64,000 nt of DNA, taken from the NCBI RefSeq assembly GCF_019097595.1, contig NC_080714.1:8816759-8880758 (forward strand), in the 5' to 3' direction. The notes below the pieces were generated by a model. The model did no database searches and was not told the DNA's origin. It saw only the letters and a list, made by a program, of their open reading frames with translations. The position numbers were made by a program, and so were the translations under genes. Numbering within the stretch: the first letter of the stretch is position 1; every line of letters begins with the position of its first letter. This document shows positions 1 to 10,410 of this stretch, in pieces. This DNA is from Hemibagrus wyckioides (taxonomy: Eukaryota > Chordata > Actinopteri > Siluriformes > Bagridae).

Positions 1-1060
1 CATTATCAGCCTTTACCGTATTAAACATTATTATACCACAGCACTGCTGAATTCTCAAATCTGACTGGTTAGAAAGTACTGGTTAAGGTAATGTGCTGTA
101 ACTCAAATCAGAGAAATGCTCTTGATCTAATACACTATTTATAGTTTCTATAGTAGCTGCTCATTCACAGAGATTTGTTTGGAAGATGTTCCTCATAACC
201 TAAATGACAATAACAATAAGAAACATCTGTAAGTAGATGTCAATATAATATTTATCAAAGGATTCATAGCTTACTAAAAGGGCTTTTTGTTTTTTCTGTA
301 ATATGACAATGACGTGTCTGAGAGGCTGGTGAATGAACAGCTGTTTATGGCTGCTGTAATGTAAGCGATACCCGGAACTAACTTGCCTTACAGACATTCA
401 CGGCATTCAATGTAGCTTTGACTATTTACAAAGCATGTCGTATTTTTCATGAATAAATTACAGGGGTAATCGATGGCACCTTGCTCAATGGGACCTGTTG
501 TTATTGGAAAATAATCAAGTTGACTATCTTCCTTTGGCAGCACATCTTATATAACTGTCCTGTAACTGTTAGCTGCTTATACTTCACCATAATCATATTA
601 TATCATATCAAGACCCTAGAAAGCATATTTTTGTACAGTCTTTAGATTTGAGAACAAAGTGCCACCAGAAGATTAAAAAGGGTGGGGAAATAAATGAAAG
701 ATTCTGTTTTAACACCAGATCAGTTGTGGTGTTGTTACTGAGAGCAAACTGTGAATGAATCAGTGTCTTAAACTAGAATCTTTGAAAAATGTAGTGGTTC
801 AGGAGTTTTTAGCACACACACACATACACATACACACACACACATACAATAGAAGTGCATTCAGAAAATGTACCAGACGCTACCCTTCTCTAGTGTACGC
901 ATCCGCATACTGTATACACACACACGCAGACAATGTGCTGGACCCCTTCCCACAGAGGTATCACCACAGTGTGTCCATTGATGTGAGACAGCTTAGCAGA
1001 GACAATGCAACAATGGTACTTCGGGGCTGTGAACATTACTGAATGTCTGCTGCATCACAC

Positions 1061-1114
<54 letters not shown>

Positions 1115-1142
1115 CATGTGTGTGTGTGTGAGAGAGAGAGAG
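1061..1142. repeat. compound (TG)n-(AG)n microsatellite
   Basis: (TG)n, (AG)n, (TG)n, (AG)n in succession. Overlapping open frames on both strands are artefacts. Confidence 0.95.
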
Positions 1143-1805
1143 CACAGTAATTTCCAGAAAGACTTTTTGTTCTCTGGACATGGACTGATTCACCTTTGAC
1201 AGGGCTTTGTGTATTCCTGTACGAGTTCAGAGACGTGTGTGTGTGTGTGTATGCCATTATTGCAATCAGTGCTTTTGGAGAAGGCATATTGTCAGACAAC
1301 TTCACCTCACCTTTCACAGTTTGCCCAGTCATCTGGTGCACACTAATGACAGCTCATCCATACAAGCAGAGCTTTACCATGTATATCAGCCATTCAGCAA
1401 ATGTTAATTATCATAAAGTTTATTAATCATTTTAAATTCAATTAAAATATTTAATAACTCCATGTAGACACCCACTAGGACAGGAATTCACACTGCTCTA
1501 TGGGACAGTGGCAAATCTAGCCATATATTTAAAACATATATCCAAAATCAACATCACTCTGCAGCAAATAATCATTAAATATAGTCATTAATGTACATAA
1601 TGTCTATTGTAAGATTCATTACGCAAACTTTAGGAGAAGGGAAGGGGGATTAGTGGAGGGGAAACATGACCTACACCAGAAGTGCATGTGCACTATGGTG
1701 ACCTTGTGTCTCTCTCAAATGAGCGTTGGCTGAGGCTATGTCATAATTAATGTTGTCCTTCTCCAGCAAAGCTAAGGTCACAAGCCTCTACTGGTATATA
1801 CACAT

Positions 1806-1807
<2 letters not shown>

Positions 1808-1850
<43 letters not shown>
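1808..1850. repeat. (CA)n microsatellite
   Basis: About 21 CA units. Confidence 0.97.
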
Positions 1851-1852
<2 letters not shown>

Positions 1853-2108
1853 GTTCTTTACACCTGCTGTTTTCTCTTTGTGTCAGAAGCAGAGCCAGAC
1901 CTGTCACTGGTCACCGTCAGTGAGGTGTGTGTCTGTGTGTGTGTGTGTGTTGTAAACACATATACACATACAACATAAAGGCTAGTTAGAAACACAATAT
2001 TACACAATAATAATTACAAATACATAGATAACATTTTCTTTTACTCTTGGCCTTTCTTTTGTCCTTCTGTTGTGTAGTAAAGGAGAAATGTGAGAATGAG
2101 TGCAGTGA

Positions 2109-2148
<40 letters not shown>

Positions 2149-3029
2149 TAACCAGTCTGTTTGTAGTAATCAATAATGCACACTAATTCAGATGCAATTC
2201 AAATTCAGATGCAGTTCACAATAAATATATTGTTTAAACTAGAAGCATACAAAAAATATTTGTAGGTAATCATTATTATCAAACGATCACCGAGTAACTT
2301 GGAAGCTATTTCCATGATTCCTAAAGCTATGTTCACACATGCATTGATTTTAGTCAAAACACTATAACGTCGCCAGTGTGCGTTCCTACTGCTGGTTGCC
2401 ATAGTGATAACGTGTGATAACAGTGCATCATATGAAACGAGATGAAGGAGAAGCAGTGTGTTGGTCTTTGCCACAGATCACAAACGCTTTACTGTCTTCG
2501 TTGGTAGATGCTGCATCAATCGCTCCATATTTGCATAAAGTTTTCTCAACACTGGAAATACCCGACATCTAGTCACTGTCATCTGTGTAACCCTCAGTAA
2601 CATTAAATTAACACATTAACACACAAAATGGTTCAATAACATAATAGCAATAAGAAGGAAAAGGCAAAAAACTTTCTATATGTTTATTAACGATTTATTA
2701 ATATTGATCCAATCCAGTAAAATGATCAACATCACGGCTTACACTGACCTGCAAGTGCCACTCCAGTGGTATCGATTCGGATTTGACGTACTTTCTGACC
2801 CAGTCTAGTGATGTTTTAAATGTATATGCTATACAGCTGCTTCACTAGGGCCAGATCGTGCAGGCAGACACAGGACACAACTTGTCTTAATATATGTGCT
2901 TAACATACCTGTATGTTATCAGCAACGTAAAATTTGCCTGCAGAAGCTTGCCGCTGAGAGCTGCCTGTCAAATTGCCTGTCGATCTGTCTGTCTTTGTGA
3001 ACGTTCCTGTCCACTGGAAAGATTTTGCA

Positions 3030-3031
<2 letters not shown>

Positions 3032-3060
<29 letters not shown>
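3032..3060. repeat. (GA)n microsatellite
   Basis: About 14 perfect GA units. A similar tract is at 2109-2143. Confidence 0.95.
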
Positions 3061-3063
<3 letters not shown>

Positions 3064-4554
3064 TAAATAACCACCCTCCTGATCAGTGACTTGCCTACTG
3101 AAATACAAGATAATGGTTTAGTTTTGTGGGCTCACATAATTATATTAAACTCCTGGTCGTGAATATATTCTCTTTGAGGATTTGTTTTAAGCTGATGCAG
3201 TGTTCTATAACTCATACTCACTCCAGTATATCTTTAAGCATCATTCTAAGATATTATATGCTTTTCTGCTCTGTCTCATATCTTTCTACTCCTGTACAGT
3301 ATTTGCCCCAAGTTTTAGTCTACATGATAATCTGGTATGGATCTGAATTAGCCTCTTGTTAATTCTAGTTATTGAATTAAATCATTTCAGTGACAGTTGA
3401 CTTTCTGGAACTTTCTTGGTAACCTCTATGAAATTCTTACTAATTCATGAAACAGATTGTGCGAGGTCTTCTTGATGTAAATGAGGTGTTATAGAGCAAC
3501 AGTGAAATGTCTTCGATAAAGTGCTCCAAGGAAATAACATCTGTTTGTTGAGGCACAATAAGGTGACCTGTCCTGTCTGTCATCCGCACAGTCCTTCAGT
3601 AGCTTTGTGTTACGTCTTTTAACCACTCCATGTCCAGATTAGCACTGAGGTTTTTGCTCTCAGTATGACATCACTACAAAATACATAATCTTGCTTATTA
3701 TAGACTTACTGTACAAGCCTGAGCATGAGGCAGATGAGAATATCAAACCCTTCATCACTTGACAGCTGTATTAACTTAAAAGTACACTAGTTAGACATGG
3801 ACATTAAGGCATCACTGAAACAAAAGGCACAACATGGATAAACATAACAGAATAGCTGAAAAAACAAATACAACATTAATAATGACTTGATAAAGACAGA
3901 TACAAAAGGGCAGGTATAAATATGGTAACACATTAGGAGCAATGGGAAGCAGAACAATAGGAAAGGCGTGGTACAACACACGTGGGGAAACACATGACAA
4001 CCAAATGACATTAAACAAATGGTAACTAAACACTAGCCAGCGCCCCCTCGAGTGGTCTGTCAGGGAATTGTCCCAGTAGTTCCTGACAACAGAGTTGACA
4101 TTTTGTAAAAATTTAATCTCTGTAGAATACAGTTTGGAGAAGAAAGGGCTCAGGATTTAGAATCATGTCCGTTTCTAATCATTGTTTTCCGTTTAAATGC
4201 TACGTGTTGTGGATACCACTCAAATTAATATTCTATGATTCTTCTGTTAGTGTAGAATGCAGGATTGTAGACAACATTTCTGCAGTGAGGAATACATTTG
4301 GTCTGCTAGTGGCACAGATTGAAAAATTCACACTATAACAACCGTACAACTTTCTTTTTTATGAAGTTGCAAGTGAAAAAAATGTTTAAAAGTGTTAAAA
4401 TGGTTGGAGAAAGTTCTATAATGCATAATTAGTTCAGATGGTCTAATCAGTGTAGATGGTCATACCTGTGGATGATTTGACCAATTGAAAAATTTTATTT
4501 TTAATTTTGTTTCTTTCGTTTTTAATCGAATTCTCTCATTCTGTGCCTCTTTAG

Positions 4555-4591
4555 CTGGTTCTGAGGAAAGATCAGCAGTATTGATCTGATG
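4555..4591 (+). other. possible non-coding 37-base exon
   Basis: A pyrimidine tract and acceptor (ttctgtgcctctttag) precede 37 bases that end at a good donor (gatg/gtaagt). All three frames contain a stop, so if used it would be a 5' UTR exon, perhaps of a longer tmcc1 transcript. The evidence is splice-site quality only. Confidence 0.2.
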
Positions 4592-5084
4592 GTAAGTGTC
4601 CGTCCTTCACATTTATTCCGTCTGTACTTGACTTTATTATATAGAACTGATACAGGTTTGGTTTGGAGTGTGCATGGTTATAATAGCACTAACCACTTAA
4701 CACAGAATTCTAAAAGAAAATGAAAAGCACTGCAGTATTTATTTGTATTTATTTAAGAGAGTTACCTTTTCCTTTACAGAGCATGTATTGAACTGTGGAA
4801 ATTTCTGCTGCATTACTGAAAAAAATCTTAAAATAGCCAGGATTTATGTAGAACAAAATAATAGTGCTGACCTACATTCAGTTTCTGGCATTTTATTAAC
4901 TTAACAAGAGCTGATGGTTTAGCTAACTTGCTGATGTTTACTTCCTGTGTGTAATTGTCCTCTGTAGCCTTTTCTGGTAATGTGATAGGATTAAAGGTTT
5001 TTTTTTTTTTTTAAGGAAGATTATCATATGGTTTCATTAATGTTTTCAATCTAACAGTTTATAGCCCTGCCCCCTGTTTTATAG

Positions 5085-5230
5085 TGTATTTTATTTTATT
5101 GACTACTCTCCCAATTTATTGATCAGTCTACCACTTTATTGAACAGTCTCCCATTTTATTGATCAGTCTACCACTTTATTGAACAGTCTCCCATTTTATG
5201 GATTAGTCTACCACTTTATTGAACAGTCTC
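5085..5230. repeat. short 20-bp minisatellite array (copy 1)
   Basis: About seven units of the same 20-bp family as the long array downstream (ttgatcagtctaccacttta and ttgaacagtctcccatttta), continuing into degenerate units to about 5465. Confidence 0.9.
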
Positions 5231-5924
5231 ACATTTTATCAACCAATCTCCCATTTTATTCATCAGTCTCCCATTTTTATTGGTCAGCCTCTAATTTTAT
5301 TTGAGTCTCTCTGTTTTTTGAACAGTCTCCCACCTTGCTGACATGTTTATTGAAAAAATGTCCCACTTCTTCATTGACCAATCCCCCACTTTGAATGGAC
5401 CTCCAATTTCAAGACTAGTCTCCCATGTCATTGACTAGTCTCCCATTTTATTTCCCAGTCTCTGCTATTTCTATAGTCACTTTAATTATATCAGAGTTAA
5501 AACCAACACAGTTGTAGCAGTTATTCAGAGTGCCTCCTTTTCAGAGAGCCATATTTAGCAAATGATGTTCAAAAGGTGTTATATATACTATATGATTTGG
5601 TAACAGTACCTTAAAAGTTCTCACATGAATATTTATTAGTCATACCTGCAGATATCTTGTATCTTGCTTGCAGTGGATGTACTGCCTTGTTGTTCCCCTG
5701 TGACAAACAAGCGTGCTTTTCAGTCTGACATGCATGATGCATGAACTTCGGAGAGCTAATATGGCTCTTAATTGCTAATCTGCATAAGGAGTGTATTTCC
5801 TTGCTGTTATGACTGATGCATGTAGTAACCTTGAAGTTTCTGTGTAACAAAGAGAAGCTTGTTTTTTGTTGATCCTAGATATTCAGCAAGCTCTGTTTAA
5901 AATCACAATGCTGTTAGGTTAGGA
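5231..5924. repeat. segmental tandem duplication, left copy
   Basis: This 694-bp stretch recurs at 7636-8329, offset exactly 2405 bases. Both begin acattttatcaaccaatctc and end gttaggttagga. At 5925 the left copy re-enters the minisatellite. At 8330 the right copy enters unique sequence. I noticed only about three substitutions, so the duplication is recent. The matching minus-strand open frames inside the copies look like chance frames. Confidence 0.95.
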
Positions 5925-7640
5925 TCAGTCTCCCACTTAATTGAACAGCCTCCCACTTTATTGCTCAGCCTTCCATTTTTTTGATCAGTCTCTAACTTTA
6001 TTGATCAGTCACCCACTTTATTGAACAGTCTCCCATTTTATTGATCAGTCTCCCACTTAATTGAACAGTCTCCCACTTTATTGCTCAGTCTCCCATTTTT
6101 TTTGATCAGTCTCTAACTTTATTGATCAGTCACCCACTTTATTGTACAGTCTCCCATTTTATTGAACAGTCTCCCACGTTATTGAACAGTCTCCCATTTT
6201 ATTGCTCAGTCTCCCATTTTATTGAACAATCTGACAATCTCCCACTTTATTGCTCAGTCTCCCACTTTATTGCTCAGTCTCCCACTTTATTGCTCAGTCT
6301 CCCACTTTATTGAACAGTCTCCCATTTTATTGATCAGTCTCCCACTTAATTGAACAGTCTCCCATTTTATTGCTCAGTCTCCCACTTTATTGAACAGTCT
6401 CCCATTTTATTGAACAGTCTCCCATTTAAATGATCAGTCTCCCACTTAATTGAACAGTCTCCCATTTTATTGAACAGTCTCCCATTTTATTGATCAGTCT
6501 CCCACTTAATTGAACAGTCTCCCATTTTATTGATCAGTCTCCCACTTTATTGAACAGTCTCCCATTTTATTGATCAGTCACCCACTTAATTGATCAGTCT
6601 CCCACTTTATTGAACAGTCTCCCATTTTATTGATCAGTCTCCCACTTTTTTGAACAGTCTCCCATTTTATGGATCAGTCTCCCACTTTTTTGAACAGTCT
6701 CTACCTGTATTGATCAGTCTCCCACTTTATTGAACAGTCTCCCATTTTATTGATCAGTCTCCCACTTTATTGAACAGTCTCCCATTTTATTGATCAGTCT
6801 CCCACTTTATTGAACAGTCTCCCATTTTATTGATCAGTCTCCCACTTTTTTGAACAGTCTCTACCTTTATTGATCAGTCTCCCACTTTATTGAACAGTCT
6901 CCCATTTTATGGATCAGTCTCCCACTTTTTTGAACAGTCTCTACCTTTATTGATCAGTCTCCCACTTTATTGAACAGTCTCCCATTTTATTGATCAGTCT
7001 CCCACTTTTTTGAACAGTCTCTACCTTTATTGATCAGTCTCCCACTTTACTGAACAGTCTCCCATTTTATTGATCAGTCTCCCACTTTATTGAACAGTCT
7101 CCCATTTTATTGATCAGTCTCCCACTTTATTGAACAGTCTCCCATTTTATGGATCAGTCTACCACTTTATTGAAGTCTCCCATTTTATTGATCAGTCTCC
7201 CATTTTATTGATCAGTCTACCACTTTATTGAACAGTCTCCCATTTTATTGATCAGTCTACCACTTTATTGAACAGTCTCCCATTTTATGGATCAGTCTAC
7301 CACTTTATTGAAGTCTCCCATTTTATTGATCAGTCTCCCACTTTTTTGAACAGTCTCCCATTTTATTGATCAGTCTCCCACTTTATTGAACAGTCTCTCA
7401 TTTTATTGATCAGTCTCCCACTTTTTTGAACAGTCTCCCATTTTATTGATCAGTCTCCCACTTTACTGAACAGTCTCCCATTTTATTGATCAGTCTCCCA
7501 CTTTATTGAACAGTCTCCCATTTTATTGATCAGTCTACCACTTTATTGAACAGTCTCCCATTTTATGGATCAGTCTACCACTTTATTGAAGTCTCCCATT
7601 TTATTGATCAGTCTCCCACTTTATTGAACAGTCTCACATT
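5925..7640. repeat. long 20/40-bp minisatellite array
   Basis: About 1.7 kb of 20-bp monomers. Two alternating forms, TTGATCAGTCTCCCACTTTA and TTGAACAGTCTCCCATTTTA, make a 40-bp dimer. Variants mark larger units: ctacctttat at 6861, 6941 and 7021 (80-bp steps), and a 3-base deletion form (ttgaagtctccc) near 7172, 7310 and 7588. The GATCAG form carries the palindrome TGATCA. Open frames across it (for example 6122-6313) are repeat artefacts. Degenerate units continue to about 7870. Confidence 0.97.
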
Positions 7641-8329
7641 TTATCAACCAATCTCCCATTTTATTCATCAGTCTCCCATTTTTATTGGTCAGCCTCTAAT
7701 TTTATTTGAGTCTCTCTGTTTTTTGAACAGTCTCCCACCTTGCTGTCATGTTTATTGAAAAAATGTCCCACTTCTTCATTGACCAATCCCCCACTTTGAA
7801 TGGACCTCCAATTTCAAGACTAGTCTCCCATGTCATTGACTAGTCTCCCATTTTATTTCCCAGTCTCTGCTATTTCTATAGTCACTTTAATTATATCAGA
7901 GTTAAAACCAACACAGTTGTAGCAGTTATTCAGAGTGCCTCCTTTTCAGAGAGCCATATTTAGCAAATGATGTTCAAAAGGTGTTATATATACTATATGA
8001 TTTGGTAACAGTACCTTAAAAATTCTCACATGAATATTTATTAGTCATACCTGCAGATATCTTGTATCTTGCTTGCAGTGGATGTACTGCCTTGTTGTTC
8101 CCCTGTGACAAACAAGCGTGCTTTTCAGTCTGACATGCATGATGCATGAACTTCAGAGAGCTAATATGGCTCTTAATTGCTAATCTGCATAAGGAGTGTA
8201 TTTCCTTGCTGTTATGACTGATGCATGTAGTAACCTTGAAGTTTCTGTGTAACAAAGAGAAGCTTGTTTTTTGTTGATCCTAGATATTCAGCAAGCTCTG
8301 TTTAAAATCACAATGCTGTTAGGTTAGGA
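7636..8329. repeat. segmental tandem duplication, right copy
   Basis: The right-hand partner of 5231-5924 at +2405. Differences seen include ctgtcatg for ctgacatg, aaaaattctc for aaaagttctc, and cttcagag for cttcggag. Confidence 0.95.
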
Positions 8330-9429
8330 GAGCTAGGGCCTGGCTTTGAGATCAATCCTTTTTTTTTTTTAAAACAAATGTTAAAAATGTTAGTCTTCCA
8401 TATGCCTGACCCCTGAGCTTCTGCTTTCCACCTGCATACTGGTCCTGTGCCCTCTGCAGTCCTAATTTGTGAGCATAGTATAGCCCTACATATCAGCGTA
8501 AAGCCTGCCACCAGAATGATCCAGAATGGGCAAAATTACCTGAGACTCTGAGCCACTGTCATGCAACCCATGATGCTGTTTTACAGGATGACATACCCCG
8601 TAGTCATGCCCACATGCACATGCCCCCAGGACCAAGTTGGCCATTAACGGAGGAGGAGGAGAAGGTAAATTATAGCCTGGCATTAAAATATTATGGTAAT
8701 ACTCTATGCTGTATTTTGCTCAATATTCAATTACTTCAGTATTAGTTAAGGGTCAGTTAATCAAACTGAAGAAACCCGAAAAAAAAACAAGATTAACAGA
8801 TGGAATCAAATGTAGTTCCTGTTTGGTTGAAATTGGTTGGTTTTGTAGGATTTGATGTGAAGATATTTAAAAATTCAAGCATGTCACGTGACACAAGAAA
8901 AATGTGGCTTGCTTTCTGTTTTGTGTTCCAGTTTAAAAGTGAGTTTTTGTGGGTGTGAAAAGCTGGTTGGAAAAGAGAGAAAAGTAAGGAAGGATAGTTA
9001 TGAGTTTGTATAGCCACTAGAGGGAGCTTGTTAATCAATTTAATGAATAGGGAGAAGTAGAGAAGTAGACACACACACACACACACACACATACACACAC
9101 ACACACACACGCCATGAAAATACTGCACAATACTTATTATTATTTGTTGCATCCTGCATTTGTGTGTGTGTGTGTGAGAGTGAGAGAGAGAGCAAGCGAG
9201 AGAGAGAGAGAGAGAGAAAGAATGAGAGTTCCATGGACAGCGATGATGCAGCTGAAGGTCAATGAGGTCATTTAATCAGTTGCCACAGAAACCTAGAGAC
9301 GTTTAAATGTCTCCGGAATACACACACGTAGCCTTTTCTTCCTATGTTATGTCTGTGTATGTTTGTGCATCTATGACTTATCAGTTATCATTTATCGAGG
9401 AAACCGCACCCGTTTTACTCTATTATTCC
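8330..9429. other. non-coding stretch with GT/CA tracts
   Basis: No gene seen. (CA)n lies at 9068-9110 and (TG)n with (AG)n at 9162-9220. Open frames here are repeat-derived. Confidence 0.5.
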
Positions 9430-9667
9430 CCCTAAAAAATGTCCCCTCCCCTTTTCTCTTCTCTCTGTCTGTCTCGCTCTTTCTCTCTGGGGAAGAAACA
9501 CACTTGCAATGCCTCCCCCTCTCCATCCGTCTCACCCCCTAGCAACATCGCTCAACTTACAGTCAGGAAGCATGAGACAGCCTTGGTGTGTGTGTGTGTG
9601 TGTGTGTGTAAAAGAGGGAGGGAGAATTCAAACTAGACACGAGTAGTGAGTAGGATAGCAGAGTGCA

Positions 9668-9699
<32 letters not shown>

Positions 9700-9865
9700 C
9701 CCCTTCCTTATTTCTTGCTCGGTCTGTAGTCTTCTGTAGACTCAGCAATATGCAGTAGCAGAGATGCGCACATCTGGATCAGGCTACAAGGTCTGCTAAG
9801 AGAGAGAAAGAGTGTGTGTGTGTGTGTGTGTGTGTGTATACGAGACCACTCTGTGCTCGGACAGT
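9430..9865 (+). promoter_or_regulatory. candidate promoter and 5' UTR for tmcc1 exon A
   Basis: A pyrimidine-rich stretch with (GT)n at 9585-9609, (CT)n at 9668-9700 and (GT)n at 9813-9838 leads straight into exon A. The last tract ends only about 27 bases before the ATG. No TATA box or strong CpG island is apparent. The call rests on position. Confidence 0.35.
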
Positions 9866-9904
9866 ATGGTGCAGCGCTTCAGCCTTCGTAGACAGTTCTC
9901 AAAG
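9866..9904 (+). CDS. tmcc1: tmcc1 alternative first coding exon A ([13 protein letters not shown])
   Basis: An ATG with A at -3 and G at +4 opens 13 codons, [13 protein letters not shown], ending at AAG followed by a GT donor (gtagga) at 9905. The phase is 0, which matches the phase-0 acceptor at 37332, giving ...RQFSK-IERLEG. From memory, a short mammalian TMCC1 isoform begins with nearly this peptide ([13 protein letters not shown]) and joins at the same IERLE residue, so this tiny exon can be called despite its size. It is basic and probably cytosolic. Upstream, 9586-9840 is rich in (GT)n and (CT)n tracts as in many fish promoters. The intron to exon 2 would be about 27.4 kb. Confidence 0.82.
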
Positions 9905-10344
9905 GTAGGACCTTTTCAGCTTCCTGTGTTTGTGTGCACGTGTGTGTGTGTGTCGGTGTGGGTGTGAAAGAGAGAATGCTTTCATGAAGAGTCTACAAAG
10001 AATCAAAAGTGCAGAAGTCTGCAGATTTAGTCTTATTTCAAGGGCATGATAGTCATGTGGGTGAATCTCAGCTTCTGTTGTTATGGCTATAGTAGTTACT
10101 TTATTGTTTAAGTTACTTACACTTTAGGAAGTAAAAGAAAAACATGCCACTCGTGTGAATGTGTTTTCAGCTTAATTTCAATTGCTTTTAAACAAGCATT
10201 TATAAGGTGAGCTTAAATATACCTTGGAAAACACAGAAAAAGAAAACATAACTCAGCATAAATGCATCTTGTTGAGCTCCATCAGCTGTATGTGTAAATC
10301 AGTGGCAATGTCAGAAATGACACTCCAAAATGAATAAGTGTATT

Positions 10345-10410
<66 letters not shown>

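Larger units (their letters stand above)
1..5080. other. gene-free 5' region
   Basis: No supported coding exon. AT-rich sequence with microsatellites near 814-845, 1061-1142, 1808-1850, 2109-2143 and 3032-3060. 3790-4070 ends in a cagcgccccctcgag motif typical of fish repeat tails, but I could not name the family. A possible non-coding exon lies at 4555-4591. Confidence 0.6.

Noticed and set aside
5611..5850. 79-codon minus-strand frame duplicated at 8016-8255 with one residue changed.
   Set aside because: Preservation reflects the recent DNA duplication, not selection. Composition is not protein-like and no start context or homology is evident.
5085..7640. Array resembling a CRISPR at first glance.
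   Set aside because: Units are contiguous 20-mers with no unique spacers, in a vertebrate genome. It is a minisatellite.
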